A stretch of DNA of 37,971 bases, from NCBI GenBank assembly GCA_947462255.1, contig CANHOA010000028.1, forward strand, positions 1-37,971, given 5' to 3'. This stretch comes from Flavobacteriales bacterium (GTDB lineage Bacteria; Bacteroidota; Bacteroidia; Flavobacteriales_D; Crocinitomicaceae). Below are positions 24,001 through 31,730 of the stretch, piece by piece (the first letter of the stretch is position 1; every line of letters begins with the position of its first letter). Both the position numbers and the translations under genes were made by a program. The notes under the pieces are model-generated. The model made no database searches. It saw only the letters and a list, made by a program, of their open reading frames with translations, and was not told where the DNA came from.

Positions 24001-24747
24001 TTAAAAATCGTTGCAATATTCTTGAATAATATAAAAAGTAGTTCCGTGTGTGTAGTCAAAATACTTTCCGCCAGGATGGTTCGCAAACCAATCAAGATTT
24101 AACCACTTGTTTCCATCTTTATCTGTTCTTGTCCAAATACCGCTGTTGTCGTAAACACTTTTGTAGCGTGCAGAAATATATTCTTCTACTTCAGTATTGC
24201 CGATATTTACCTCTGTAAAGGCGTGCCCTCCATTTTGGCCATAAGCAAAGTTAATTCTTGCTTCACCTCCAATTGATAAAACCATTGAACAAACCAAAAC
24301 AGCAAAATCATCACAATCCCCATTTAATCCATTTGAAATTGTATTTGAAGCATATTCATAAATTTCGTTTCCTTCTGGGTCGTTAACGTATTTCCAGCCG
24401 TTGTAACAATGGTCAAAAATATCACAAATTTGTCCAAGGTTATATGACCCTGGACTTTGTCCAGCTATTGAAACCGCATTGTTTCTTACCGTAGAATTTG
24501 AGTAATTGCATGCTTCAACTAATTGTCTTTTGTCACCTGATGAATTGCAATCTTTGAACAATTCCTTCAAAAACTTCTTTTCGTGTCTCGAAACGGCAAA
24601 GTCTATTGTTGGGGGTGGTGGAATGGGCTCTTCAATTTCTGTAACTGTTTCATTATTATTATTATTATTATTATTATCATTATTACTATTCGTGCTACAA
24701 GAAACCAACAAAGAATACAGGGTAAAAAATAATAGGATTCTGTTCAT
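24001..24747 (-). CDS. Transglutaminase-like lipoprotein with poly-Asn linker
   Basis: 248 residues from the ATG at 24747. The lipobox LLVSC places the lipidated Cys near residue 17, followed by a run of mostly Asn (about 21-31) encoded by an ATT/AAT microsatellite, then a Pro-rich spacer and a transglutaminase-core domain. The catalytic triad can be assigned as Cys in GDCDDFAVL, His in GGHAFTEV and Asp in LNLDWFANHP. Bacterial members are mostly peptidases or are inactive; hydrolysis or crosslinking is not decidable. It is probably on the outer membrane or periplasmic face. It stands alone on the minus strand. Confidence 0.82.
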   Translation of the reverse strand: MNRILLFFTLYSLLVSCSTNSNNDNNNNNNNNETVTEIEEPIPPPPTIDFAVSRHEKKFLKELFKDCNSSGDKRQLVEACNYSNSTVRNNAVSIAGQSPGSYNLGQICDIFDHCYNGWKYVNDPEGNEIYEYASNTISNGLNGDCDDFAVLVCSMVLSIGGEARINFAYGQNGGHAFTEVNIGNTEVEEYISARYKSVYDNSGIWTRTDKDGNKWLNLDWFANHPGGKYFDYTHGTTFYIIQEYCNDF

Positions 24748-24854
24748 GTTTTTTGTTTTAAGTGTTAAGATAAAAATTCTAAATGTACTTGCCCATAACA
24801 GTTTAAAGACTAGCAAATAAGCCGATTTTTAAAGATAATATTATTTTCCTTTGT

Positions 24855-24861
24855 TGCTAAC
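24855..24861 (-). other. Orphan attC-like terminal box
   Basis: TGCTAAC on the plus strand matches the left boxes of the cassette sites at 27-38 kb. It lies about 107 bp before the transglutaminase-like gene in transcription order. No clear right half is found at the usual distance, so it may be a degraded site or chance. Confidence 0.25.
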
Positions 24862-24957
24862 GTCTCTATCAAAAAAAACCTTGTAAAACTATCTTAGTTT
24901 CATGTTTTATTCTTTGCGCTTTTGTTATTTTACCAAAAGAATCTACTGGCAGTAATT

Positions 24958-25107
24958 TTAATCTACGACAATAATTCTCGTTGTTGAAGTTACATTAACG
25001 GAGGCTATTGTCACAAAATAAATTCCTGTGGAATTAATGTTCACTGAAATGTATGTTGATTTTGGGTTGGATTGAAAAACGAGTTGACCTACTAAATTGG
25101 TGTTAGG
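24958..25107 (-). pseudogene. C-terminal remnant of a T9SS-sorted protein
   Basis: The minus strand encodes NTNLVGQLVFQSNPKS...YISVNINSTGIYFVTIASVN...TTRIIVVD and then stops at 24958. This is the last third of a type A sorting domain (GQLV..., TGIYFVTI). The frame has no start, and the PNP segment and everything before it are missing. It lies directly behind the SDR gene's stop, so it marks a rearrangement junction. Confidence 0.7.
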
Positions 25108-25127
25108 TGTTCTGCAATTATTCCATC

Positions 25128-25760
25128 CTATTTTTCAGATAAAGCAATATACTTTGTTAATTCAATTTGTTTTTCTGCTTGTTTTATTAAAAAGTCGGCT
25201 ACATCTGCTCTATTAATTCCACCTATATTAATTCCTTTGAATAATGTGTTTTCAATACGGTATTTCTCTGTCAATTCCTTATCCAACAACCTTCCTGGCC
25301 TCACGACTGTCCAATTTAAATTTGAATTAGTGATGATTTCTTCCATTTTAGTTTTGTCAGCATAAACATCTTTTAACAAGTATTTTAAAAAGAGTTTTAC
25401 CATCCAAGGGACATAATTTTTGCTTGCTCCAGCTCCAAATCCGGTCACAAAAATAAACGGGACATCCATTTTTTTCTCCAGATTTATTTCCACAATTAAT
25501 TTTGCAAAATCCGAAAAAAGGGTGGTCGCTTTCATATTCCTCCCAGTCCCCAATGTTACAATTATCGCATCGGCCTGTTGGATTGAATTGATAAGGTCAG
25601 CTTTGTTAGTAGCATCACCAAGAATCATATTCAACGATTTTTTCTCTTCTATTTCAATTTCAGATCGAGAAAGTGTGGTTATCGAATGGTTTCTATTTAA
25701 TCCTCTTTTTACTGTTTCTAAGCCTATTCCAGCCGAGGCACCTATAATCGTTATGTTCAT
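25128..25760 (-). CDS. NAD(P)-binding SDR / NmrA-like protein
   Basis: 210 residues. A Rossmann fold begins at the N-terminus, ITIIGASAGIGLETVKRG (GxxxGxG type). DATNKADLINSIQQADAIIVTLGTG and WTVVRPGRLLD are typical of the NAD(P)H-binding (PF13460-like) atypical SDRs. No classical YxxxK catalytic pair is evident, so it may be a redox sensor or epimerase-like protein and not a dehydrogenase. It begins 43 bp after the MIase-like gene, probably in one transcript. Confidence 0.85.
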   Translation of the reverse strand: MNITIIGASAGIGLETVKRGLNRNHSITTLSRSEIEIEEKKSLNMILGDATNKADLINSIQQADAIIVTLGTGRNMKATTLFSDFAKLIVEINLEKKMDVPFIFVTGFGAGASKNYVPWMVKLFLKYLLKDVYADKTKMEEIITNSNLNWTVVRPGRLLDKELTEKYRIENTLFKGINIGGINRADVADFLIKQAEKQIELTKYIALSEK

Positions 25761-25803
25761 ATTGCTTTTTTATTTATTTGTGCAACGACCCTTGCGACTT
25801 GTT

Positions 25804-26076
25804 TTATTGATTAATGCTGTTGACCACTCTCACTGGAATAATTTCAATTTTCATAAAAGGGTAATAAGGCAAAATGGAAAGTTTGGCGTGTACATCATCT
25901 GAATCGGTTGCCATCACGACAATGAAAATCCCTGACATGTCCAATTTAATATAGTTTTCTACAATGGTCCCATTTAGCTCTAGCTCTTTAACAAGCTCCT
26001 GCTCTCTTGGTAGTAGTTTCATTCTTGTTTCGTTGTCCAATCCTTCCAATTGGATGTTTAACATAAATTTTTTCAT
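25804..26076 (-). CDS. Muconolactone-isomerase-like protein
   Basis: 90 residues. MKKFMLNIQLEGLDNETRMKLLPREQELVKEL...GTIVENYIKLDMSGIFIVVMATDSDDVHAKLSILPYYPFMKIEIIPV follows the muconolactone delta-isomerase (MIase) ferredoxin-like fold from end to end. True MIases act in catechol degradation, but no other pathway gene is here apart from a distant PcaF-like thiolase at 17545. It more likely pairs with the downstream SDR as a small detoxifying or isomerising enzyme (inference). Confidence 0.75.
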   Translation of the reverse strand: MKKFMLNIQLEGLDNETRMKLLPREQELVKELELNGTIVENYIKLDMSGIFIVVMATDSDDVHAKLSILPYYPFMKIEIIPVRVVNSINQ

Positions 26077-26232
26077 GTAGCTGTCGTTTTCAATAATTTA
26101 ATAGTGCAAAATTAAGATAATTAATCGTTGGAAATTTTTTATAGTAGCGCTTAGCTACTCAGAGCCGTTTGAGCCTTTATTATACGAGGTCATTGAATTT
26201 CAATAATTACGTTTTCAAATTTATCTCCAGGA

Positions 26233-27378
26233 TTATCTTTCCGTTTTGATCACCGAAAATTTTCGATTTAATTTTAATAGGTGCTTCTCAAATAACTCAT
26301 AACTAAGAATCGGTATTATGATAGATAGAAAAATAGTTACCGAAAAGAAGACCCAAATATTAGTGATTTCAAATCGCCACATGAATTTTTTAATAATGAT
26401 AATGAGTAGCACATTGCTATACATGTATATTCCGTATGAAATTTTTCCGAAATAATGAATAATACTCTTTTTAGGCAATACATGCTTAAAATTAGCATTC
26501 AAATTATAATCTAAGAGTAAGATCGCAATAATCCCAATGTAGAAAAACTTTTTAAAGCCCGCTAAAAACATTGAATCCCAAGATGTAACCGTTTCAACGC
26601 ACAGGGAAATAATGAGTATACATAAAAGCGAAATCCTAACCGTTCTATTAATTTGGAAAGTAAACGGTTTTTCTGAGTAAAAATAAGCGCCAAAAGCACC
26701 AATCACTAATATGTCAATCCGGCTAAGCGTATGTAAATACAATGTATACCAGGGGTATTGCATCGTACTGAATGTATACAGACGAAATAAGATGCTTGAA
26801 ACGATGATAAGCATAAAAACGGAAATCAGATTTCTCTTTGGAACAAGATAAATAATAAATGGCCAGATGAGATAGAAATGTTCTTCCACACAAATGGACC
26901 AAAAGTGAGAAAATGGATAGGTCCAACTTTGCGTATGAATGGTATCAAAATTTGAAATGAAAACCAAATTAACAAAGTAATTAGGCGAAGGTGAATCAAC
27001 CCAAGCAACTAAAAATGGTGTTATTGCGATTAAAAAAAAATACAATGGCCATATTTTCAAAGCGCGCCTGATCATAAACTTACCAATGCTAATTTTATTA
27101 AATCGTTTTTTTTCTTCCAGAAGAATATAGGTAATTAGGAATCCGCTGATTAAAAAGAATATGTCCACTCCTATTCCAAGATTCCGGATAAAGGTGTCAA
27201 CAAATTTTCCGCCGAAGCTAAGATCTTTATAGGTTCCATTGGAAAGTATGCCAATTTGACCATACCAACCGCACCATGCTTCATAGGCATGAACAAGAAC
27301 AACCATAAAAGCTGCAATAAATCGAATGACATCAAGATTCTGAAAATAAACACGATCTGAATTCAACGTTTTCTCCAT
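26233..27378 (-). CDS. Acyltransferase 3 family membrane protein (OafA/YrhL-like)
   Basis: 381 residues with about ten membrane helices. The N-terminus YFQNLDVIRFIAAFMVVLVHAYEAW carries the conserved Arg and His of the family. FFLISGFLITYILLEEKKR and SHFWSICVEEHFYLIWPF are further hallmark motifs. It would transfer acyl groups (often acetyl) to surface glycans in the inner membrane. A degenerate attC-like site lies just upstream (27411-27569), so it may be the most distal cassette of the array, but I see no site after its stop codon. Confidence 0.9.
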   Translation of the reverse strand: MEKTLNSDRVYFQNLDVIRFIAAFMVVLVHAYEAWCGWYGQIGILSNGTYKDLSFGGKFVDTFIRNLGIGVDIFFLISGFLITYILLEEKKRFNKISIGKFMIRRALKIWPLYFFLIAITPFLVAWVDSPSPNYFVNLVFISNFDTIHTQSWTYPFSHFWSICVEEHFYLIWPFIIYLVPKRNLISVFMLIIVSSILFRLYTFSTMQYPWYTLYLHTLSRIDILVIGAFGAYFYSEKPFTFQINRTVRISLLCILIISLCVETVTSWDSMFLAGFKKFFYIGIIAILLLDYNLNANFKHVLPKKSIIHYFGKISYGIYMYSNVLLIIIIKKFMWRFEITNIWVFFSVTIFLSIIIPILSYELFEKHLLKLNRKFSVIKTER

Positions 27379-27410
27379 CTTTCTATCGCAATTGGTTTCT
27401 ATTAATTTAG

Positions 27411-27569
27411 TGCTTACGCTTATTGAATATTAAATATAGTATTTTTTCCGACAAGCTCTCGGCCCATTTTTTTTAAATGAATTGTTCGTCCGAAGGTAAG
27501 ATTATTTTGTTTTATAATTACCGTTTTCAGAAGTGAGAATTTAGGGATGTAACTATACTCGTGTTATGC
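27411..27569 (-). other. attC-like site S14 (degenerate)
   Basis: Left end GCTTACG; right end CGTGTTATGCGG (GTTATGC at 27563-27569), 5 bases from the parE stop. The inner block TTCGTCCGAAGGTAAGATTA resembles TTCGTCTCTCCGAAGATAAA in site S7. Confidence 0.5.
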
Positions 27570-27574
27570 GGAGT

Positions 27575-27898
27575 TCATTTTTTCACCTCAGAAGGAAGCA
27601 AAGAAGTAAATTTAATCTTCAATTCCATTCGTTCGTGGAGGATTCTTGTTATTTCAATCGATTGATCTTCTAATATACGATAGAAAATTATATGCTTTGA
27701 GGTAAGTTTTCCTTTCAGTTCTGGATAAATTTCCGAATATTCTTTCCCAAGTTGCGGTTTCTTAGCGATTATTGTACATGCACTAATTAAAAGTTTATAA
27801 TATTTATCCGCTTGACTTTCAGACCAAGTATCAATTGTGTAACTCCAAATTTCAGATAAATCCTTAACAGCACTGTTTGTAAACTTAAACTTAGCCAT
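27575..27898 (-). CDS. parE: ParE-type toxin (RelE/ParE superfamily)
   Basis: 107 residues. FKFTNSAVKDLSEIWSYTIDTWSESQADKYYKLL is the characteristic N-terminal helix pair of ParE toxins. GKEYSEIYPELKGKLTSKHIIFYRILEDQSIEITRILHERMEL provides the beta-sheet and the conserved Arg-Ile-Leu-His end. ParE toxins usually poison DNA gyrase, whereas RelE relatives cut mRNA; the ParE helix pair and the ParD partner favour the former. The antitoxin ends 3 bp upstream. The stop is 5 bases from an attC-like box, so the pair looks like one cassette. Confidence 0.9.
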   Translation of the reverse strand: MAKFKFTNSAVKDLSEIWSYTIDTWSESQADKYYKLLISACTIIAKKPQLGKEYSEIYPELKGKLTSKHIIFYRILEDQSIEITRILHERMELKIKFTSLLPSEVKK

Positions 27899-27901
27899 TT
27901 A

Positions 27902-28141
27902 TTATCGTTTAGCTTTCATCATTTTTAAATGCTCATCTGCATCAAAATTTTCGGCTATACCACTATTTACACCTTCATCAATAGCATGACGCAAAGCAAT
28001 AATTTTCTGTTCCTCTTCTTCAAGTAATCTTAATCCAGCACGAACTGCCTCACTTGCATTTTTGTAACGTCCTTCTCTTAAAATACTTTGAATAAATTGA
28101 TCAAAATAACTACCCAAAGTGATTGATGTGTTTTTACTCAT
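27902..28141 (-). CDS. parD: ParD-type antitoxin (CopG/RHH)
   Basis: 79 residues. MSKNTSITLGSYFDQFIQSILREGRYKNASEAVRAGLRLLEEEE is the ribbon-helix-helix DNA-binding domain (TSITL strand, NASEAVRAGLRLLE helix) of the ParD/CC2985 group. The C-terminal part (AIDEGVNSGIAENFDADEHLKMMK) wraps and blocks the toxin. It is expected to repress its own operon, and a perfect palindrome at 28163-28179 is placed to be the operator. Toxin-antitoxin pairs are typical stabilising passengers of cassette arrays. Confidence 0.92.
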   Translation of the reverse strand: MSKNTSITLGSYFDQFIQSILREGRYKNASEAVRAGLRLLEEEEQKIIALRHAIDEGVNSGIAENFDADEHLKMMKAKR

Positions 28142-28162
28142 AACAACTAATTTTTAACAAAC

Positions 28163-28179
28163 ATACCAATTATTGGTAT
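28163..28179 (-). promoter_or_regulatory. Probable ParD operator palindrome
   Basis: ATACCAAT-T-ATTGGTAT is a perfect 8-base inverted repeat with one central base, 21 bp upstream of the parD start. This is the usual position for RHH antitoxin autoregulation. Confidence 0.6.
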
Positions 28180-28199
28180 TATTCCAAAATTGTTTTCGT

Positions 28200-28257
28200 A
28201 TTCTTTAGGGTGTGGGGTTACCACGATTCCGACTACCTCGCCTAGAGTGTGTTGGGT
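28200..28257 (-). other. attC-like half-site S13
   Basis: The right end CGCCTAGAGTGTGTTGGGTG contains GTTGGGT (28251-28257), a full match to GTTRRRY, 14 bases from the stop of the gene at 28272. The left half is not clear; TTTTAAC (28152-28158) is a weak candidate. Confidence 0.5.
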
Positions 28258-28271
28258 GCTGCCTAATTTCC

Positions 28272-28934
28272 TTACCATATATCACTTAAGGCAATTGCAT
28301 TATCCATATTTATATAAACTACTCGAATTTTTTTCTCATTCGATAGTTTATTGTTTTCTTGTATATAATTAATGAAACGTTTGTTTTGTCTCCCCATAAA
28401 TTTACTATAAAAAACATACACAACATAGTCATAATAGCCAAGTTTTAGTTCAGCCGATTTAGGCATTGGTTTCAAAAAGGAAAGTAATAATGATTCAGAA
28501 AGAATTGTATCAAGCGGTGCCTGAAGTTTTGGTGGAAATGTAGTTAAAATACTATCTCTATCCCAGTTTAAATTTGGAAATCCACCGGCGTAACAATTAA
28601 TCTGAAATGATTCCAATATACCTTTATTATTGAAATAAAGAGCTTGAAGCGGTTGATAATGATTTTGTACATGTTTCTTAAGTTCTTTTTTTTTCAATGA
28701 ATCCGTTAGTAATGATTCGTTTATCTTCAATTTGAGTGAAGATAAAAAAGAATAATAGCTGGTATCTAACTCACTGATTGCATCGGTTGGAATAGCGAGC
28801 CTAGTCGAATAATTGATGATTTTCTTTTCACTAATTTCTTTAGGATTTCGCACTCCATATAAACCTAGTATGGGCGAACAACTTGATGTGATCACTCCTA
28901 AACAAATTAAATAGAAATATGATTGTATTTTCAT
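28272..28934 (-). CDS. Putative lipoprotein, thioredoxin-fold-like C-terminus
   Basis: 220 residues. The signal MKIQSYFYLICLGVITSSC ends in a lipobox with Cys19. Residues about 165-215 (YDYVVYVFYSKFMGRQNKRFINYIQEN...IRVVYINMDN) resemble the beta-alpha-beta start of a thioredoxin-like fold in which the CxxC site is replaced by KFMGRQ, so it should not be a redox enzyme. The rest is unrecognised. It starts 8 bp after the 166-residue secreted protein, so the two form one two-gene cassette. Function unknown. Confidence 0.7.
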   Translation of the reverse strand: MKIQSYFYLICLGVITSSCSPILGLYGVRNPKEISEKKIINYSTRLAIPTDAISELDTSYYSFLSSLKLKINESLLTDSLKKKELKKHVQNHYQPLQALYFNNKGILESFQINCYAGGFPNLNWDRDSILTTFPPKLQAPLDTILSESLLLSFLKPMPKSAELKLGYYDYVVYVFYSKFMGRQNKRFINYIQENNKLSNEKKIRVVYINMDNAIALSDIW

Positions 28935-28942
28935 AGTGGTTC

Positions 28943-29443
28943 TTAAAGCTTACTCTTGATTCTAAATTTGTCACAATTATTAGATAATCGCGTCATTTCA
29001 TCTTTATTCCAATATTTTCTCGGTGTTACTTTTTTATAACGGGCCATATAGTACTTTCCTTTTTGACAATCCTTAAAAAAGAAATAGTTAAAGAAAAATT
29101 GATCGTGAAGAACAGCAGCATATTTTGGATTGTGAGATAATGCTTTGTCATAAGAATCTGATGCCATTCTTATGAATGAGATGTCTTTCGTTTCCAAATA
29201 CAGTCTGTAATAACACCAACCTAAATCACGGTAATAAATATCAATATTTGAAGAGATTAAATTGGTGTCAACTGTTTCTAACTTAGTTCTGGTATTAACT
29301 ACAGTCAAACTGTCAACCTGACCGCATGATAATTGGGTAAGACTATCTCTAAACGTTTTATAATCCAAATGTTGGCCAGAGGCTTGAATTCTCAAAAAAA
29401 TAAAAACCAATAAAGTAACTATCTTGATAATTTTTCTTTCCAT
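28943..29443 (-). CDS. Secreted TPR-like protein
   Basis: 166 residues with a signal peptide (MERKIIKIVTLLVFIFLRIQASG). The remainder is helical: DIYYRDLGWCYYRLYLETKDISFIRMASDSYDKALSHNPKYAAVLHDQFFF has the small-Ala-Pro spacing of one or two tetratricopeptide repeats. There are no catalytic motifs. It probably acts with the adjacent lipoprotein (8 bp downstream) on the periplasmic or outer surface. Family not recognised. Confidence 0.65.
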   Translation of the reverse strand: MERKIIKIVTLLVFIFLRIQASGQHLDYKTFRDSLTQLSCGQVDSLTVVNTRTKLETVDTNLISSNIDIYYRDLGWCYYRLYLETKDISFIRMASDSYDKALSHNPKYAAVLHDQFFFNYFFFKDCQKGKYYMARYKKVTPRKYWNKDEMTRLSNNCDKFRIKSKL

Positions 29444-29463
29444 TTATTCGCAATATAAACAAT

Positions 29464-29631
29464 AATTCAATTGCTTTTCTGGGCGTGGTCATTAAAAATA
29501 ATTGATAAGGTTATGACAACTCTTTGTTGTTGGACTTTCGAAGTCGCTTGTATAGCTACCATTATTGTTTATTTTACGCTAAACTGTTCAAATTCGCACC
29601 TCCTCCCCGCTTTTGTTAAGGTGCTGTTATG
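29464..29631 (-). other. attC-like site S11 (left end uncertain)
   Basis: The right end TTAAGGTGCTGTTATGAG (GTTATGA at 29625-29631) parallels GTAGGTGCTGTTAGCAG in S3 and lies 7 bases from the stop at 29639. A possible left arm, TTTTCTGGGCGTGG, is at 29475-29488 and could pair loosely with CCTCCCCGC. The exact left end is not resolved. Confidence 0.45.
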
Positions 29632-29638
29632 AGATTGA

Positions 29639-30931
29639 CTACTGAAGTATGATTTTTCTTAATTCGATGGTGTTTCCTTGCGAGTCAACGACTTGTGCAA
29701 AATAAAGTCCGTTTCCACCCCAAGTTGTTGAATTCAAACAATCTGTTTGTGATGTAATATTTTTCGTAAAGACTTGTTGCCCCAAGGCATTTTTTATAAT
29801 CAAATTATAACCATTGATGACATTGAGCTTTCCATAATCAAAATATAAGTAGGTGTTTGAAGGATTAGGATATATTCCTATTTGATCCATTGCATTTTCA
29901 TGAATACCATTTGTGCCTAATTGAAAAGTATAGTTTACTGTGTCTGAAAAAATGCAATCCGTAACCATTAAATTTATGGAGTAAATCCCAGCTGATGTGT
30001 ACGTGTGGCTTGGGTTTACTAAAACGGATGTGTTCGCGTCCCCAAAATCCCAGAAATAATTCATTGGGTTGTTCATGTTCGAAGAAGATGTATTGGTAAA
30101 TGTTACGGTGTTGCCATTTGTGGAATAACTAAAGTTGGCAAGCGGATTATTAATCGTTAAGTTCCAATCATTTTGGCTATTATATATCGTATTATCGGAC
30201 ATCTGCTGATAATATAGCGCACGAGACGGGGTTAATCCAGCATTGAATGCTATGCCGTTTGATGGCTTTTTCCAAATTGAACTGTAAATGGTTAAGGCTG
30301 CAACATAACTACCGTCAATAGTTGGATGACTATTGTCATTGCTATGAAGAATCAATGTTGTGTCATTCAAAATATTCTGCCATGTTACTCCAACCGGAGC
30401 ACATTGAATATTGAGTTGATCACTGATCTCATTATAAGCACTTGTCAACGAATCCTGCATATGGTTAAAATCAACAAACACTGGACTGCAATAGGTCATA
30501 CCTGGACCACATTGCTGACCGCCATATCGTCTTCCCCATGTCATATAAGTGATTATTTTCGCACAAGGATTGTATTGTTCAATAAGTGATTTTAAACTTG
30601 TTATAGCGGGATACATTTCGTTATAGCGATAATAATCTATCGTTGGGATTTGACTTTGCTCTTGTAAAATGACATAATCCCAGTTTCCTTGACTAATTTT
30701 TGAAAAAGTTGTCGCATCATTTGCGTGACCTGACAAAGAGAATCCACCTGGCATATTTGAATCGATGTTCAACGTTTTTCCAGCTGAACTAGAAAGACTT
30801 TGAACGAGTTGGGGCAAATTGTTATATGATGTATAACTATTCCCTAAAAAAAGAACATTTAATGTGTCTTGCGCGCATAATTTATTCATTAAAATTACGG
30901 CGAGAAGCAGTAGCGTTAATTTGGTTTTCAT
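29639..30931 (-). CDS. Secreted SGNH/GDSL hydrolase-like protein with PKD and T9SS domains
   Basis: 430 residues. Signal peptide MKTKLTLLLLAVILMNKLCAQ. An SGNH-like domain spans about 22-235: the nucleophile block is LFLGNSYTSYNNLP (Ser31), WDYVILQEQSQ matches block III, and DNSHPTIDGSYVAAL carries the Asp/His pair. A PKD domain follows at about 265-340 (YFWDFGDANTSV...HTYTSAGIYSINLMV), then a type A sorting domain (IGIYPNPSNTYLYF...GNGLYFAQVVDS). It is probably a surface esterase or deacetylase. It sits inside the cassette array, so a T9SS substrate appears to be cassette cargo. Confidence 0.88.
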   Translation of the reverse strand: MKTKLTLLLLAVILMNKLCAQDTLNVLFLGNSYTSYNNLPQLVQSLSSSAGKTLNIDSNMPGGFSLSGHANDATTFSKISQGNWDYVILQEQSQIPTIDYYRYNEMYPAITSLKSLIEQYNPCAKIITYMTWGRRYGGQQCGPGMTYCSPVFVDFNHMQDSLTSAYNEISDQLNIQCAPVGVTWQNILNDTTLILHSNDNSHPTIDGSYVAALTIYSSIWKKPSNGIAFNAGLTPSRALYYQQMSDNTIYNSQNDWNLTINNPLANFSYSTNGNTVTFTNTSSSNMNNPMNYFWDFGDANTSVLVNPSHTYTSAGIYSINLMVTDCIFSDTVNYTFQLGTNGIHENAMDQIGIYPNPSNTYLYFDYGKLNVINGYNLIIKNALGQQVFTKNITSQTDCLNSTTWGGNGLYFAQVVDSQGNTIELRKIILQ

Positions 30932-31009
30932 AGGTTACTTTTTGTTCGTTTATTTATGATTGTTTTATGCACTGATGAGCAATATCGGAGGCAAATATAT
31001 TAAACATAT

Positions 31010-31056
31010 CGTTTGATACGCAGGCGCACGGCCCAACTTTAAACTAAACCGTTACA
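31010..31056 (-). other. attC-like site S10 (short, degenerate)
   Basis: GTTTGATACGCAGGCGCACGG resembles the left block of S1/S2 (GTTTGCGTGTAGGCGATG), and CCGTTACACC resembles a right box. The middle seems deleted. It lies between the genes at 29639 and 31085 as expected for a cassette boundary. Confidence 0.35.
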
Positions 31057-31084
31057 CCTAAGAGAAAATTATTTGGTTCTAAAA

Positions 31085-31579
31085 CTAGTTATTTTCTTGT
31101 AAATATTTTTCCAATTCTTGTTGTTCTCTTTCCCAGTTTAATGTTGTTCTAGTACAAATAGACGAAAGAACAAACTTTTTATCCTTTGGGTAATACAAGT
31201 TGGTCCACCAATCATTATGACCATATACCATGTAAATGCTACCAACCTTTAAGCTAATATCACAATTCGAATGAGTTGCTTCCGCTCTCACTATTAAATC
31301 TTCCATGATACTTGAACCTTTATTATCCTTGATGACCTTAATAGTATATTCTACAAAACTAATTGTATCATTAAATACTAGGCGTTGATAGTGGTTCCCA
31401 ATACTGTCTTTATTTTCCGCTGTAATAACGTAAGTTTTCAACTCTGCTTTTATTACTCGACCTAATGCTACTGTGGAACTTCCCAAATACCCTTCTTCAA
31501 TAGAAATAGGTTTGCAGTCACATGCGTAAACAGGGTTAAAGCAAAAAAACAATAAGATACTACTAATGAAATTCTTCAT
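31085..31579 (-). CDS. Secreted TIMP/NTR-like protein
   Basis: 164 residues. The signal peptide ends in NPVYA, so the mature chain would start Cys20-Asp-Cys22, the CxC start of tissue-inhibitor-of-metalloproteinase (TIMP)/netrin-like (OB-fold) domains. STVALGRVIKAELK, then an extended middle, SNCDISLKVGSIYMVYG and SSICTRT follow that family's strand and Cys pattern. Bacterial NTR-like proteins are poorly known; metalloprotease inhibition would be a guess, although an M43 protease lies at 8711. It is a single-gene cassette between S10 and S9. Confidence 0.6.
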   Translation of the reverse strand: MKNFISSILLFFCFNPVYACDCKPISIEEGYLGSSTVALGRVIKAELKTYVITAENKDSIGNHYQRLVFNDTISFVEYTIKVIKDNKGSSIMEDLIVRAEATHSNCDISLKVGSIYMVYGHNDWWTNLYYPKDKKFVLSSICTRTTLNWEREQQELEKYLQENN

Positions 31580-31602
31580 ATTCTTATATTAAACAAATAG
31601 TT

Positions 31603-31722
31603 CCAATGGCAGACGTAGAAGGTATTTCAACCTAAAAAGTTCCTACGAAACTATGAAATGTAAAAATAATACATATTTCATACGAACCTAAAAGTGCTTT
31701 TTGCGCTTGCCATGTGTTCAGG
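31603..31722 (-). other. attC-like site S9 (degenerate)
   Basis: TCCAATGGCAGACG at the left can pair with CGCTTGCCATGTG at the right; the right box GTTCAGG (31716-31722) lies 8 bases from the stop at 31731. CCTACGAAACT inside resembles CTTACGAAGGAC of S3. Confidence 0.4.
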
Positions 31723-31730
31723 TTGGTTAT

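Noticed and set aside
24506..24820. Open frame with a long Leu run on the plus strand
   Set aside because: It is the antisense reading of the ATT microsatellite and the transglutaminase-like gene.
26143..26159. Inverted repeat AGTAGC-GCTTA-GCTACT behind the acyltransferase gene
   Set aside because: The stem is only 6 bp with no T run, and there is no GTTRRRY box, so neither a terminator nor a cassette site can be claimed.
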